This document shows, in pieces, positions 1-9,639 of a stretch of DNA of 34,066 nucleotides (position 1 is the first letter of the stretch; the number at the start of each line of letters is the position of its first letter). The stretch is from assembly GCA_030841185.1 (NCBI GenBank), contig JAVEDB010000008.1, positions 1 to 34,066 on the forward strand. The letters are read 5' to 3'. Below the pieces are notes generated by a model. The model saw only the letters and a list, made by a program, of their open reading frames with translations, was not told where the DNA came from and did not search any database. Origin of the DNA: Actinomycetota bacterium. Lineage in GTDB: Bacteria > Actinomycetota > Actinomycetes > JACCUZ01. The translations under genes and the position numbers were made by a program.

Positions 1-309
1 CCGGCGCTCGGCTGGCCGATGCTGGTGCTCGTGCTGGCCGGGCAGGCCCTGCGCTGGTGGTGCATCCGCACGCTGGGCCCGCAGTGGAACACCCGTGTGG
101 TGCTCGTTCCCGGACTGCCTCTGGTGAGCACAGGTCCCTACCGGTTCCTGCGCCACCCGAACTACGTCGCCGTCGTCGTGGAGGGCGTGGCACTGCCGCT
201 CGTTCACAGCGCATGGGTGACGGCGGTGGCCTTCACCGTGCTCAACTCGGTCCTGCTCACCGTCCGCATCCGGTGTGAGGACCAGGCGTTGGCCGGCGCG
301 CCGGCATGA
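1..309 (+). CDS. Isoprenylcysteine carboxyl methyltransferase (ICMT)-family protein, 3' part (5' end outside window)
   Basis: Frame is open from base 1. C-terminal motif GPYRFLRHPNYVAVVVEGVALPL is typical of ICMT/PEMT-like membrane methyltransferases. Stop overlaps the next ATG (ATGA). Confidence 0.85.
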   Translation, partial: PALGWPMLVLVLAGQALRWWCIRTLGPQWNTRVVLVPGLPLVSTGPYRFLRHPNYVAVVVEGVALPLVHSAWVTAVAFTVLNSVLLTVRIRCEDQALAGAPA

Positions 310-1322
310 GAGACCTGCTGGTCGTCGGGGGAGGGCCAGTCGGCCTGGCGGCCGCGATAGGTGCTCGTCTCGCGGGTCTCGACGTCACGGTCGTGGAGCC
401 GCGCCCCGACCCGGTCGACAAGGCGTGCGGTGAAGGGCTGATGCCCGGGGCCGTCGACGGGCTGCATGCCCTCGGTGTGACGCCCGCAGGCCAGCCGTTC
501 CTCGGCGTCCGCTACGTCGGGCCCGACCACCAGGCGGAGGCCCGCTTCCGGGCCGGCTCCGGGCTCGGCGTACGCCGCACGACCCTGCAGGCCGCGTTGG
601 GGCGACGTGCCGACGAGCTCGGCGTCGACCGGGTCCGCGGCTGGGCGACCGACGTGTCCCAGGACGGCGAGCGGGTCACGGCCGCCGGGATGTCCGCCCG
701 CTGGTTGATCGCCGCCGACGGACTGCACTCCCCGGTACGCCGGAGCCTGGGCCTCGAGCGTCCGGCCCCCGGTTCACCCCGGTTCGGACTGCGTCAACAC
801 TTCGCCGTCAAGCCGTGGACCGATCTGGTGGAGGTGCATTGGTCCGGTCGCTCGGAGGCCTATGTCACGCCGGTGGGTGGCGGAGTCGTGGGCGTCGCGG
901 TGCTCTGTGGCCCGGGCCTGTCCTTCGCGGACCGGTTGAGCGAGTTCCCCGACCTGTCTGCGCGGCTGTCCGGGGCCGAACCGTGTGACGACGTCCGGGG
1001 AGCAGGGCCGCTCCGACAGGTCAGCGCGGCCCGGACGAAGGGTCGGGTGCTGCTGGTCGGCGACGCCGGTGGCTACGTCGACGCACTGACCGGCGAGGGG
1101 GTGGCCGTGGGTCTCGCGACAGCGGCGGCCGCCGTGCATGCCGTCCTGACCGGCCGGCCGGAGGGTTACGAGCGGGCGTGGCGGCGCGAGACACGCCGCT
1201 ACCGGATGCTCACGGGGCTGCTGCTCCGTGCCGCCCAGTCGCCGAGGGTCCGCCCACGGATCGTGCCGGCCGCCAGCCGGCTGCCGCGGGTCTTCGCCGG
1301 GGCCGTCGCCCTGCTTGCGTGA
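306..1322 (+). CDS. FAD-dependent oxidoreductase / geranylgeranyl reductase-like monooxygenase
   Basis: N-terminal GGGPVGLAAAIGARLAGLDVTVVE dinucleotide-binding motif and internal GRVLLVGDAGGYVDALTGEGVAVGL FAD motif. Confidence 0.9.
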   Translation: MRDLLVVGGGPVGLAAAIGARLAGLDVTVVEPRPDPVDKACGEGLMPGAVDGLHALGVTPAGQPFLGVRYVGPDHQAEARFRAGSGLGVRRTTLQAALGRRADELGVDRVRGWATDVSQDGERVTAAGMSARWLIAADGLHSPVRRSLGLERPAPGSPRFGLRQHFAVKPWTDLVEVHWSGRSEAYVTPVGGGVVGVAVLCGPGLSFADRLSEFPDLSARLSGAEPCDDVRGAGPLRQVSAARTKGRVLLVGDAGGYVDALTGEGVAVGLATAAAAVHAVLTGRPEGYERAWRRETRRYRMLTGLLLRAAQSPRVRPRIVPAASRLPRVFAGAVALLA

Positions 1323-1333
1323 CCCGGGCCGGC

Positions 1334-2065
1334 TCAGGCTGAGATCGGGACCTGGACGACCGGGGACGTGGTCGGCCGGTCCGAGCCGCCGCTGGGCTCC
1401 ACCGTGAGACCGATGGCGTCGCCCGGGTGCACGTTCGCGATGAACCGCTCGAGGTGCGACCGGGTGCCTCGACCGAGCACGGCAACCGATCGGGCACCGC
1501 CCGCCGCGTCCATCACCCAGAGCTGGTAGCTGCGGTTCGCCGGCAGGACCGTCAGGCCGTCTGCCCGGAAGACGGCATTGCCGCCGGCGGCGACGACGAT
1601 CGTCGAGCCCCCGGTGCGCACCTGCTGGCTGAGAACCTGACGGTGCGGGTCGGTCGCGACGGCGGCGATCCGGGCCGCAGCCTGTTCGGCGTCACTGGCG
1701 TGTCGCTGGGCGCTGAGGGCGAAGGCGGCCAACCCGAGGCACGCGACCAGCAGGAACGACGCGGCGACTCCCATCGGCTGACGGAACCACGGCTGCGTCC
1801 GTCGGTCTCGCTCGGACGACCTCGCTCCCGAGGGAGAGAGCTGGCGCACCGTGTGGATCTCGGCCAGCACCCGGGAGCGCAGCTGGGGTGGGGCTGGCTC
1901 CGCCGCGGCCGCTGCCAGCCGCGCAGTGGTCGCGGTGAGCTCGAGGACCTCCTGGCGGCAGGACGGGCAGCCCTGCAGGTGCTCGGCGAAGGCCCGGCGC
2001 TCGTCGTCGGGCAGGGCGTCGGCGGCGTAGGCACCGGTGAGGCTGTGCGGGTCGGTGTCGCTCAT
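1334..2065 (-). CDS. Anti-sigma factor, RskA-like, with N-terminal zinc-finger motif
   Basis: HLQGCPSCRQEV (HX3CX2C) at the N-terminus, one TM segment, RskA-like C-terminus (YQLWVMDAAGG). Overlaps the sigma gene stop. Confidence 0.9.
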   Translation of the reverse strand: MSDTDPHSLTGAYAADALPDDERRAFAEHLQGCPSCRQEVLELTATTARLAAAAAEPAPPQLRSRVLAEIHTVRQLSPSGARSSERDRRTQPWFRQPMGVAASFLLVACLGLAAFALSAQRHASDAEQAAARIAAVATDPHRQVLSQQVRTGGSTIVVAAGGNAVFRADGLTVLPANRSYQLWVMDAAGGARSVAVLGRGTRSHLERFIANVHPGDAIGLTVEPSGGSDRPTTSPVVQVPISA

Positions 2066-2694
2066 GGCTCGACCCCCAGACAGTCGCGCAGCCGGATCAG
2101 CCCGTCCCGCAGCCGGGTCTTGACCGTCCCGAGCGGCAGGTCGAGCAGCTCGGCGACCTCGCGGTAGGTGTGCCCTCCGTAGTAGGCAAGCGTGATCGAC
2201 TCGCGCTGCAGGTCCGTGAGCTGCTCCAGGCAGCGACGGACCTGCTCCTGCTCGAGCCTGGCCTCCACCTGCTCGGCCACCTGGTCGTAGTCGCGGACGT
2301 GGTCGCGGGTCGCGACTCGCAGGTCGCGGTCCTGGGAGGCCTGCGAGGAGCGCACCCGGTCGATCGCCCGACGATGCGCCATCGTGAGGATCCAGGTGGT
2401 GGCGCTGCCGCGCTCGGGGTCGAACCGGGTCGCGGTGCGCCAGACCTCGACGAGCACCTCCTGGGTGACCTCCTCGGACTGCGCCGGGTCGCGCAGCACC
2501 CGGCGGACCACCCCGAAGACGGCGTTGGCCACCTCGTCGTACAGCACCTCGAAGGCGGGACCGTCACCCCGGGCGACCAGGGTGAGGAGGTCGTCGAGGG
2601 TCGGGGGTCCGTCGTCCACCACGGTCGGCCGGAAGCCGCGCCGCAGGGAGACCATGCCGGGCATGGTCTCACCAGCTCGGGCGCTGACGCTCAT
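2062..2694 (-). CDS. sigK: ECF RNA polymerase sigma factor (SigK-like)
   Basis: Region 2 (FDPERGSATTWILTMAHRRAIDRVRS) and region 4 (LTDLQRESITLAYYGGHTYREVAELLDLPLGTVKTRLRDGL). Paired with an anti-sigma gene. Confidence 0.88.
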   Translation of the reverse strand: MSVSARAGETMPGMVSLRRGFRPTVVDDGPPTLDDLLTLVARGDGPAFEVLYDEVANAVFGVVRRVLRDPAQSEEVTQEVLVEVWRTATRFDPERGSATTWILTMAHRRAIDRVRSSQASQDRDLRVATRDHVRDYDQVAEQVEARLEQEQVRRCLEQLTDLQRESITLAYYGGHTYREVAELLDLPLGTVKTRLRDGLIRLRDCLGVEP

Positions 2695-2773
2695 CCGGAC
2701 TCCGGTCTCCCTGAGTGCGGGATCGCGAGAAGGGCTGACTCCTGACGCAACAAGGTTCGGTGCGCTCCTCCGG

Positions 2774-2793
2774 CCGGCTTGCTGCGGAGCCGG
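2774..2793 (-). terminator. Possible intrinsic terminator 3' of sbcC
   Basis: CCGGCT-N8-AGCCGG stem between the sbcC stop (2803) and the sigma gene. No T tract. Confidence 0.4.
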
Positions 2794-2802
2794 TCCGGGT
2801 CG

Positions 2803-5799
2803 TCACTGCTCGACGGTGGAACCCGTCCTGCTCTTGACTACGCGAAGCTGGACGGGGATTCGTTGCCGCAGCTCAGCGACGTGGCTCACGATCCCGACCA
2901 CGCGGCCACCGTCCCGCAGCCCGTCCATCACGCCCATCACCTCGTCGAGCGTCTCCTCGTCCAGGCTGCCGAAGCCCTCGTCGACGAAGAGCGTCTCCAA
3001 GAGCGAACCGCCCGCCTCGGCCGTGACGACGTCGGCGAGTCCGAGCGCCAGGGCGAGCGAGGCTGCGAAGCTCTCGCCACCGGAGAGGGACGTCGGGTCG
3101 CGCTCGACACCGGTCCATGCATCGAGCACGCGCAGGTGTAGGCCGCCCCTGGCCCGGGCGCTGCCGGCCTCGGCTGTGTGCACGAGCTGGTAGCGGCCCG
3201 AGGACATCAGCGCCAGCCGCTGGCTCGCGCTGACGGCGACCTGCTCGAGCCGGGCCGCCAGCACGTAGCCGGACAGGCTCATCCGCAACCGGTTGTCGGC
3301 GCTCTTGCCCTCGGCAAGCCGGGACAGTCCGTCGACGGTGTGGTGGTGCTCGGCGAGCGGGCCGCGCCGCGCCAGGACCTCGTCGAGGGCGCTGGCGAGC
3401 CTGGACAGCGACTCGAACCGCGCGGCTGCGGTTGCTGCGGCAGCGCCGGCGCCGGCCCGGACCGCCTGCAGCTCGGCCATCTGCTCGCGCAGCACCTGCA
3501 GATCGGGGGCGGGGGAGTCGCCCAGCGCGGTCAGTGCCGGTTCGCCGAGCTGCTGGCGGACGGAGGCAAGCTCGCCGTCGTGGTGGCGACGGGCCTCGTC
3601 GAGGCGGGCCACCTCCTCGTCGTCGCGGGCCATCATGGCGACGTCCTCCACGGAGGTCAGACCACGCTTCAGAGCGGCCCGCTCGGCGCGTTGCAGGGCG
3701 GCGGCGACCTGGTCGCCGAGCTGCTCGACGACGCCGACCTGCGCCGCCAGCGCCTCGAGGTCCTCGGCGATGCGGGCCAGCCGGGCGGCCCGGGCGGCGA
3801 TGGACGGGTCGTCCCCGCGCGCCAGGTCCAAGGCCGCACGCACGCGGTGCAGACGTTCGGTGTCGGCGGCCACCTGGGCGCGCAGGTTCTTGGCGTCCTG
3901 GTCGAGAGACACCCTCTCCTGCAACAAGCCCTCGTGCTGGGCGCCGAAGCCGGCCAGCGCCGCGGCGTCGGCACGAACGTTGCCAGCGAGGACGGTCAGC
4001 CGCTCGACCTCGGCGAGGGCGGAGTCGTGGGTAGCGCGCAGGTCGTCGACCGGGTTGTCGCCGCCCGCCGCCGACCGGGCGGCGGCGAGGGTCGCCTCGA
4101 GAGCAGCCACACTTTCGGTGGCGGATGCGCGGTCCCGCTCTGCGGTTTCCAGGAACTCGGCCGCCGCGTCCTCCTCGTCCCTGCTGACGGCGTCCGCGGC
4201 AACCACGGCCGGACGCGGGTGCTCGGCGCTCCCGCACACCGGGCACTCGGCGCCGGACACCAGGCTCTGGGCGAGCTCGGCTGCCATACCGTCGAGGCGG
4301 GACTGGCGCAGACCGAGCCAGCGGTCGCGTGCCGTCTGGGCGACGTCGGTGCAGGTCCGGAGCTGGTCGGTGGCAGCGACCTTGCGCAGCACCAAGGCGT
4401 CGCGCTCTTGGGCGGCGGCCAGCCGGACCGCGGCCGTCTCGGCGGCGGTGACCGCGCCCGGCAACCCGGCGGCAGCGGCCTGGCTCCGGTCGCGAGCCGC
4501 CTCCAGCTCGGCCCGTCGGGCGGGTGCGGCCTCGAGCTCGGCGGCGAGCCGCTCGGATCGGCTGTCGAGCTCGACGACCCGTTGTTCGAGCCCCGCAGTC
4601 GCCGTGGTGAGCAGGTCGGCCTCCGCCTCGTCCTTGCCCAGCGCCCGCAGGCCTCCGACCTCGTCGCGGTGGTCGCGCGCCAGAGCCTGCAGGGAACCCG
4701 GTGCCGGCAGCGGCAGGCTGAAGACCGCACCGGCGTCCGTGCCGGTCGCCTTCAGCGCCGCCGACAGCTGCAGGCCGGCGGCGGCCGCGACCGACCTGGC
4801 CTCCTCCAGCTCGACCTGGAGCCGGGCGACCTCGGCCACCAGGGGGATCAGCGGGGCGACCGCACGGGCTGCCTCGACGGCCACAGCGGCGGCGCTGTGC
4901 GCCGGTGCGGCCTCGGTCAGCTCCACCAGGCGGGCGTGCAGCGCGGTCCGGCGGAGGTGGGCCTCGGCAACCACCGTGGCCGCCTCGACCGAAGCAATTG
5001 CCCCGTCGTGTCGAGCGGCGGCGAGGGTCTCGGTCGCAAACGTGGCGTCGCGTGCGACGCGTGCGACCTCCAGCAGCTCGGCGACCCAGTCGGGCGCGTG
5101 CGTCGGCTCGACGTCATCGGGGACCTCGACGCCGGCCGCCTCCGCGATCCGGGCCAGCACGTGCGCAACCTGCTGGTCGGCCTCGTCCAGCACCCGATAG
5201 CTCTCTTGCCGGCGGGCGACGAGCCATCGCTCCACGTTGGTGAACCGACCGGTGTCGAACAGGCTCTCCAGCAGCTCGCGGCGCTTCTCGGCGCCGGCTC
5301 GGAGGAACTCGGCGAACTGCCCCTGGGGCAGCAGCACGACCTGGCAGAACTGCGTGAGGCTGAGCCCGAGCAGACCCACCACGAGCTGGCCGGTTTCCTC
5401 CAGCCGGGTGGACAGGGTGGTCCACCCGGCGGTGCCGCACTCCTCGAGGTGGACGCGGGCGGGCTCGGTCGTCACCCCGGTTCCGCGTCTCTTGAGCCGG
5501 TCCCACTGCGGGGACCGGGTGATGCGCAGCCGCCGACCGCGGAGGGACACCTCGAGAACAACCTCGGTGCGGACGCCGTCGACAGCGTGGTCGCTGCGCA
5601 GCGAGCGGCTGTTGTGGCGGGCGCCCGGCACGTCCCCGTAGAGCGCGAAGCACACGGCGTCGAGGATGCTCGTCTTGCCCGCACCGGTCGCGCCGGTGAA
5701 CAGGAACAGGCCGGATGAGGCGAGGGCATCGAAGTCGACCCGTTCGCTGGCCGCAAACGGCCCGAACGCGGTGACCTCGAGTCGGTGCAGCCGCATCAA
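2803..5799 (-). CDS. sbcC: Exonuclease SbcC (SMC-like ATPase subunit)
   Basis: Walker A FTGATGAGKTSILDAVCFALYGDVPG, CPVCGSAEHP zinc hook, signature SLSGGESFAASLALALGLADVV, Walker B ETLFVDEGFGSLDEETLD. Confidence 0.96.
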   Translation of the reverse strand: MMRLHRLEVTAFGPFAASERVDFDALASSGLFLFTGATGAGKTSILDAVCFALYGDVPGARHNSRSLRSDHAVDGVRTEVVLEVSLRGRRLRITRSPQWDRLKRRGTGVTTEPARVHLEECGTAGWTTLSTRLEETGQLVVGLLGLSLTQFCQVVLLPQGQFAEFLRAGAEKRRELLESLFDTGRFTNVERWLVARRQESYRVLDEADQQVAHVLARIAEAAGVEVPDDVEPTHAPDWVAELLEVARVARDATFATETLAAARHDGAIASVEAATVVAEAHLRRTALHARLVELTEAAPAHSAAAVAVEAARAVAPLIPLVAEVARLQVELEEARSVAAAAGLQLSAALKATGTDAGAVFSLPLPAPGSLQALARDHRDEVGGLRALGKDEAEADLLTTATAGLEQRVVELDSRSERLAAELEAAPARRAELEAARDRSQAAAAGLPGAVTAAETAAVRLAAAQERDALVLRKVAATDQLRTCTDVAQTARDRWLGLRQSRLDGMAAELAQSLVSGAECPVCGSAEHPRPAVVAADAVSRDEEDAAAEFLETAERDRASATESVAALEATLAAARSAAGGDNPVDDLRATHDSALAEVERLTVLAGNVRADAAALAGFGAQHEGLLQERVSLDQDAKNLRAQVAADTERLHRVRAALDLARGDDPSIAARAARLARIAEDLEALAAQVGVVEQLGDQVAAALQRAERAALKRGLTSVEDVAMMARDDEEVARLDEARRHHDGELASVRQQLGEPALTALGDSPAPDLQVLREQMAELQAVRAGAGAAAATAAARFESLSRLASALDEVLARRGPLAEHHHTVDGLSRLAEGKSADNRLRMSLSGYVLAARLEQVAVSASQRLALMSSGRYQLVHTAEAGSARARGGLHLRVLDAWTGVERDPTSLSGGESFAASLALALGLADVVTAEAGGSLLETLFVDEGFGSLDEETLDEVMGVMDGLRDGGRVVGIVSHVAELRQRIPVQLRVVKSRTGSTVEQ

Positions 5800-6944
5800 C
5801 GACTCGTCTCGGCCAGTCGGACGGCCTCGAAGCCGGCCGCGAGTAAGGCAGCCTCGGCGGGCTCGGCCGGACCTCGCACGTGGGCGACGAAGTCGGCTGC
5901 CATCTCGACGTCGGTGCGGCCCCGGACCCGGGCGGAGTAGGACGTCGATGTCTCGGCGACACCGTCGGGGGCGAAGCCGAGGGTGAGGACGTGCGGGAAC
6001 CGGGACCGCAGTCGCTCCATCGGGTCGCGGGGCCGCACCGGGTCGGTCAGCGTCACCTGCAGGTAGTGGCCGGCGAAGCCGCCCCAGCGCGGATCGGTGA
6101 GGAGGTCGTCGAGTCGGCCGGAGAGCCGGGCCAGCGGCCGGTGCACCGGGGTCGGCACTTGCTCGACGGAGAGGGGCGCACCGGGTCGGTCCCCGAGCTC
6201 GACCAGCAGCAGCTGCTTGGTCTGGTGCTCCTCGGAGAACGAGAACGGCAGCGGCGAGCCGCTGTAGCGGACCCGGTCGGAGAGCCGTTGGGCGCCATGG
6301 AGGTGCCCGAGCGCTGCGTAGTCGATGCCGTCGAACACCGACCGCGGGACCGATGCGACGCCCCCGACCGTGATGTCACGCTCGCTCTCACTCGTCTCGC
6401 CGCCGGTGACGAACGCGTGGGCCAGCACGACCGACCGGGCGCCGGCCCGGCCGGACAGGTCGCCCCGCACCCGGGCCATGGCCGCGCCGAGGACCGCTGC
6501 GTGGCTTCGCTCGTCGCAGCCGAGCTCGGCGCGGACGGCGTCGGGCTCGAGGTAGGGAATGGCGTAGACGGCCACCGGCCCGTCCTTGTCCTCGAGCACG
6601 ATCGGCCGGTGCGCATCCGCGACGTCGGTGCGCAGATGGATGCCGGCGGCGTCGATCAGCCCCGAGCCGAAGCCGAGGCGCCGTCCCGAGTCGTGGTTGC
6701 CGCTGATGAGGACGACCCGGGTGCGGGTGGCGGCCAGCCGGCGCAGCGCGTCGTCGAACAGGGCGACGGCGTCCACCGAGGGGAGGGCCCGGTCGTAGAC
6801 GTCGCCGGACACCAGCACCGCGTCGACCTGCTCGGAGCGCACCGTCTCGACGAGAAAGTCGACGAACCCCGCCTGGGCGCTCAGCAGGTCCTCGCGGTGG
6901 AACGACCGGCCCAGGTGCCAGTCCGAGGTGTGCAGCAGGCGCAT
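5796..6944 (-). CDS. sbcD: Exonuclease SbcD (metallophosphoesterase subunit)
   Basis: MRLLHTSDWHLGRSFHRE start, VLVSGDVYDRALPS, ISGNHDSGRRL, ALGHLHGAQ motifs. Overlaps sbcC. Start chosen at MRLLHTSDWHLG rather than the longer ORF. Confidence 0.95.
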   Translation of the reverse strand: MRLLHTSDWHLGRSFHREDLLSAQAGFVDFLVETVRSEQVDAVLVSGDVYDRALPSVDAVALFDDALRRLAATRTRVVLISGNHDSGRRLGFGSGLIDAAGIHLRTDVADAHRPIVLEDKDGPVAVYAIPYLEPDAVRAELGCDERSHAAVLGAAMARVRGDLSGRAGARSVVLAHAFVTGGETSESERDITVGGVASVPRSVFDGIDYAALGHLHGAQRLSDRVRYSGSPLPFSFSEEHQTKQLLLVELGDRPGAPLSVEQVPTPVHRPLARLSGRLDDLLTDPRWGGFAGHYLQVTLTDPVRPRDPMERLRSRFPHVLTLGFAPDGVAETSTSYSARVRGRTDVEMAADFVAHVRGPAEPAEAALLAAGFEAVRLAETSR

Positions 6945-7108
6945 GCCCCGACGGTAGGGCGGGGGTAGGACAGCCAGCCCCAAGCCGGGCGGCGTGTCGG
7001 CGCCCACCCTCGGCGTACCGGCCGGAACGGCATCGCGGCCCGCGTCTAGCGGGCCCACCGTGGCCTGTGCGAGGTTGTGCCCAGCGGAGGCCGGGGAAGG
7101 GGTGCCTC

Positions 7109-8581
7109 ATGGGCCAGGACGTCGACAAGACCCAGTTCACGCGCGAGGACCGCCAGCAGTACCGCCAGAAGGTCCGGCGCTGCCTCGACGTGTTCGCCCG
7201 GATGCTCGCCGAGTCACGCTTCGACATCGAGCGGCGCACGATGGGGCTGGAGATCGAGCTCAACCTCACGAGCCCGGACGGCGATCCGGCCATGGTCAAC
7301 GACAAGGTTCTGGAGCTCATCGCCGACGACGACTTCCAGACCGAGCTGGGCCAGTTCAACATCGAGATCAACATCCCTCCGGGCCGGATCGAAGGGCGGG
7401 TGTTCTCCGAGCTGGAGACGGCGGTGCGGGCCAGCCTGAACCATGCCGACGACATGGCCGACCAGGCCGACGCCGACGTGGTCATGACGGGGATCCTGCC
7501 GACGTTGAGGCCGGAGCACCTCACCGAGGCCACGTTCAGCCACAACCCCCGCTACCTGCTGATCAACGAGCAGGTCTTCGCGGCCCGGGGTGAGGACATC
7601 CAGATCTCCATCGACGGCGTCGAGCGTCTGTCGACCTATGCCGACACCATCGCGCCCGAGGCCGCCTGCACCAGTGTCCAGCTGCACCTGCAGGTGGCAC
7701 CCGAGACCTTCGCTGCGCACTGGAACGCTGCGCAGGCCATCGCCGGCGTGCAGCTCGCGATCGGCGCCAACTCGCCGTTCTTCTTCGGCAAGGAGCTGTG
7801 GCGGGAGACGAGGATCGCGCTGTTCGAGCAGGCGACCGACACCAGGTCCGACGAGCTCAAGGCCCAGGGTGTGCGGCCGCGGGTGTGGTTCGGCGAGCGG
7901 TGGATCACCTCGATCTTCGACCTCTTCGAGGAGAACGTCCGCTACTTCCCTTCGCTGCTGCCGATCTGCGACGCCGAGGACCCGGTCGAGGTGCTCGACC
8001 GGGGTGACGTGCCGTCCCTGGCGGAGCTGCGGCTGCACAACGGCACGATCTACCGCTGGAACCGACCCGTGTACGACGTGGTGCGGGGCAAGCCCCACCT
8101 ACGCGTGGAGAACCGCTGTCTGCCGGCCGGGCCGACGGTCGTCGACGTCCTCGCCAACGCCGCCTTCTACTACGGGCTGATGAAGGTACTCGCGGAGGCC
8201 GACCGGCCGGTCTGGTCGCAGATGTCGTTCTCCGCCGCGGAGGAGAACTTCCACAACGGCGCGCGGCACGGCATCGACGCGAGGATCTACTGGCCGGGGA
8301 TCGGGGAGGTGCCGGCCACCGAGCTCGTCCTGCGGCGGCTGCTCCCGATGGCGCACGAGGGGTTGCAGCAGTGGGGCGTCGACACCGCCGACGAGGACCG
8401 GTTGCTGGGCATTATCGAGCAGCGCTGCCTCGGCGCGACCAACGGAGCGGCTTGGCAGGCCGCCGCGTTCCACCGCCTCAACGACGACCGAGATCGTCCG
8501 GACGCGCTGCGCGAGATGATGCGCCGATACATCACGCACATGCACAGCAACGAGCCGGTGCACACCTGGCCGGCGGGCTGA
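7109..8581 (+). CDS. GCS2-type glutamate-cysteine ligase family protein (carboxylate-amine ligase)
   Basis: GLEIELNLTSPDGDPAMVND, FNIEINIPPGRIEGRVF, HLQVAPETFAAHWNAAQAIAG, RVENRCLPAGPTVVDVLANAAF; GCS2-like fold. Purine-rich RBS (GGGGAAGGGG) upstream of ATG 7109. Confidence 0.85.
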   Translation: MGQDVDKTQFTREDRQQYRQKVRRCLDVFARMLAESRFDIERRTMGLEIELNLTSPDGDPAMVNDKVLELIADDDFQTELGQFNIEINIPPGRIEGRVFSELETAVRASLNHADDMADQADADVVMTGILPTLRPEHLTEATFSHNPRYLLINEQVFAARGEDIQISIDGVERLSTYADTIAPEAACTSVQLHLQVAPETFAAHWNAAQAIAGVQLAIGANSPFFFGKELWRETRIALFEQATDTRSDELKAQGVRPRVWFGERWITSIFDLFEENVRYFPSLLPICDAEDPVEVLDRGDVPSLAELRLHNGTIYRWNRPVYDVVRGKPHLRVENRCLPAGPTVVDVLANAAFYYGLMKVLAEADRPVWSQMSFSAAEENFHNGARHGIDARIYWPGIGEVPATELVLRRLLPMAHEGLQQWGVDTADEDRLLGIIEQRCLGATNGAAWQAAAFHRLNDDRDRPDALREMMRRYITHMHSNEPVHTWPAG

Positions 8582-8599
8582 GGCGGGGCACCGCTCCCG

Positions 8600-9106
8600 T
8601 CAGCTGCCGAAGATCTCCGCCGACACGCTGACTCGCAGCCGCTCCAGGATCTTCGCCTGACGGCCGGCCCTGGCGAGCAGGTCGTCCAGTGGTGCCGCGT
8701 CGAGCCGCGCGTCCTGGTCCGCGATGGCCCGCAACGTTCGCCACAGGCACGCCTTGCCCTCGACGCCGAGGCGAAGCGCCTCGACCTCGACGAGCGAGCT
8801 CAGCGGCGAGCGGTCCAGCAGGTGACCGTTCAGCTTCAGCCGGCCGACCTTCTCCGCCGCCCACGCCGAGTAGACCTTGTACTGGCGCACCGGCACGCCC
8901 AGCCCGGACATCATCGCGACCAGTGCGTCGCGGTCCTCCGCGATCTCGGTGGCCAGTGTCGCGAGCTGCTTTCCCCGGTCCGTATCGGGCTGCGCCCCCG
9001 CGGCGCGCCTCGCGAGCTCGAGACCGCCGGTCGCGCCCGCCAGGTGGTCGTTGAGGTAGATGCCGAGCAGCGCTGGTTCGGCCCTCGTGCCTGCAGTTCC
9101 GGTCAT
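8600..9106 (-). CDS. Conserved hypothetical protein, all-helical (possibly ferritin-like bundle)
   Basis: 168 aa ORF with plausible start and coding-like composition, LLGIYLNDHLAGATGGLELARRAA. No recognised catalytic motif. Confidence 0.7.
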   Translation of the reverse strand: MTGTAGTRAEPALLGIYLNDHLAGATGGLELARRAAGAQPDTDRGKQLATLATEIAEDRDALVAMMSGLGVPVRQYKVYSAWAAEKVGRLKLNGHLLDRSPLSSLVEVEALRLGVEGKACLWRTLRAIADQDARLDAAPLDDLLARAGRQAKILERLRVSVSAEIFGS

Positions 9107-9182
9107 GCCGCCTCCCGAGGGTCGCTCGGGCCCCGGGTCGAGCCCGCACCCTTCATGCCCGCGGATCTGGACGGTACGCCGG

Positions 9183-9620
9183 TCAGGCGGTGCCGGCTCG
9201 GTCGGCGTTCGCGGCGATGGCGGCGCAGACGTAGGCGGCCAGTCCGGCAGCGCGGGCCTCGTAGTGCGCGGCGAAGCGGGGGTCCGAGCGGTACATCTCG
9301 CCCAGACCCCGGTGGATGTCGTGGTCGCAGTCGTAGTACCACCGCGAGATGTTCGCCCGGTGCGCCTCGGCCGCGTCCATCGCCTCCGGGCTGTCCGGCG
9401 GCAGGCCCGCTGTCATCGCGTCCAGCAGTCCTTCCTCCACCTGCTCGGTGGCCGCCTTGATCTGCAGCCAGTCGTCCTTGGTGTACGACGACGTCCGGCG
9501 CCGGGACTGCCGGTACGCGTCGGTCTCGCCCCACCGCTGCTGCGCCTCGGCCTCGTGTTCGCGCGGGTCGCTCTCGCCGAACACCTCCAACATCTCTTCC
9601 GGGTTGAGACTGATGCCCAT
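9183..9620 (-). CDS. Stand-alone TipAS antibiotic-recognition domain protein
   Basis: EAQQRWGETDAYRQSRRRTSSYTKDDWLQI...HRANISRWYYDCDHDIHRGLGEMYRSDPRFAAHYE resembles TipA C-terminal domains. No MerR HTH present. Confidence 0.85.
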   Translation of the reverse strand: MGISLNPEEMLEVFGESDPREHEAEAQQRWGETDAYRQSRRRTSSYTKDDWLQIKAATEQVEEGLLDAMTAGLPPDSPEAMDAAEAHRANISRWYYDCDHDIHRGLGEMYRSDPRFAAHYEARAAGLAAYVCAAIAANADRAGTA

Positions 9621-9639
9621 CTGGTGTGCCTCCAGTCGG

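Noticed and set aside
3178-5718. 846-aa plus-strand ORF
   Set aside because: Antisense to sbcC, which has clear SMC motifs; the translation is Gly/Arg/Gln-rich with no recognisable motif, a usual high-GC artefact.
9107-9182. GC-rich partial inverted repeat (CTCGGGCCCCGGGTCGAG)
   Set aside because: Pairing is short and imperfect; expected by chance in this composition.
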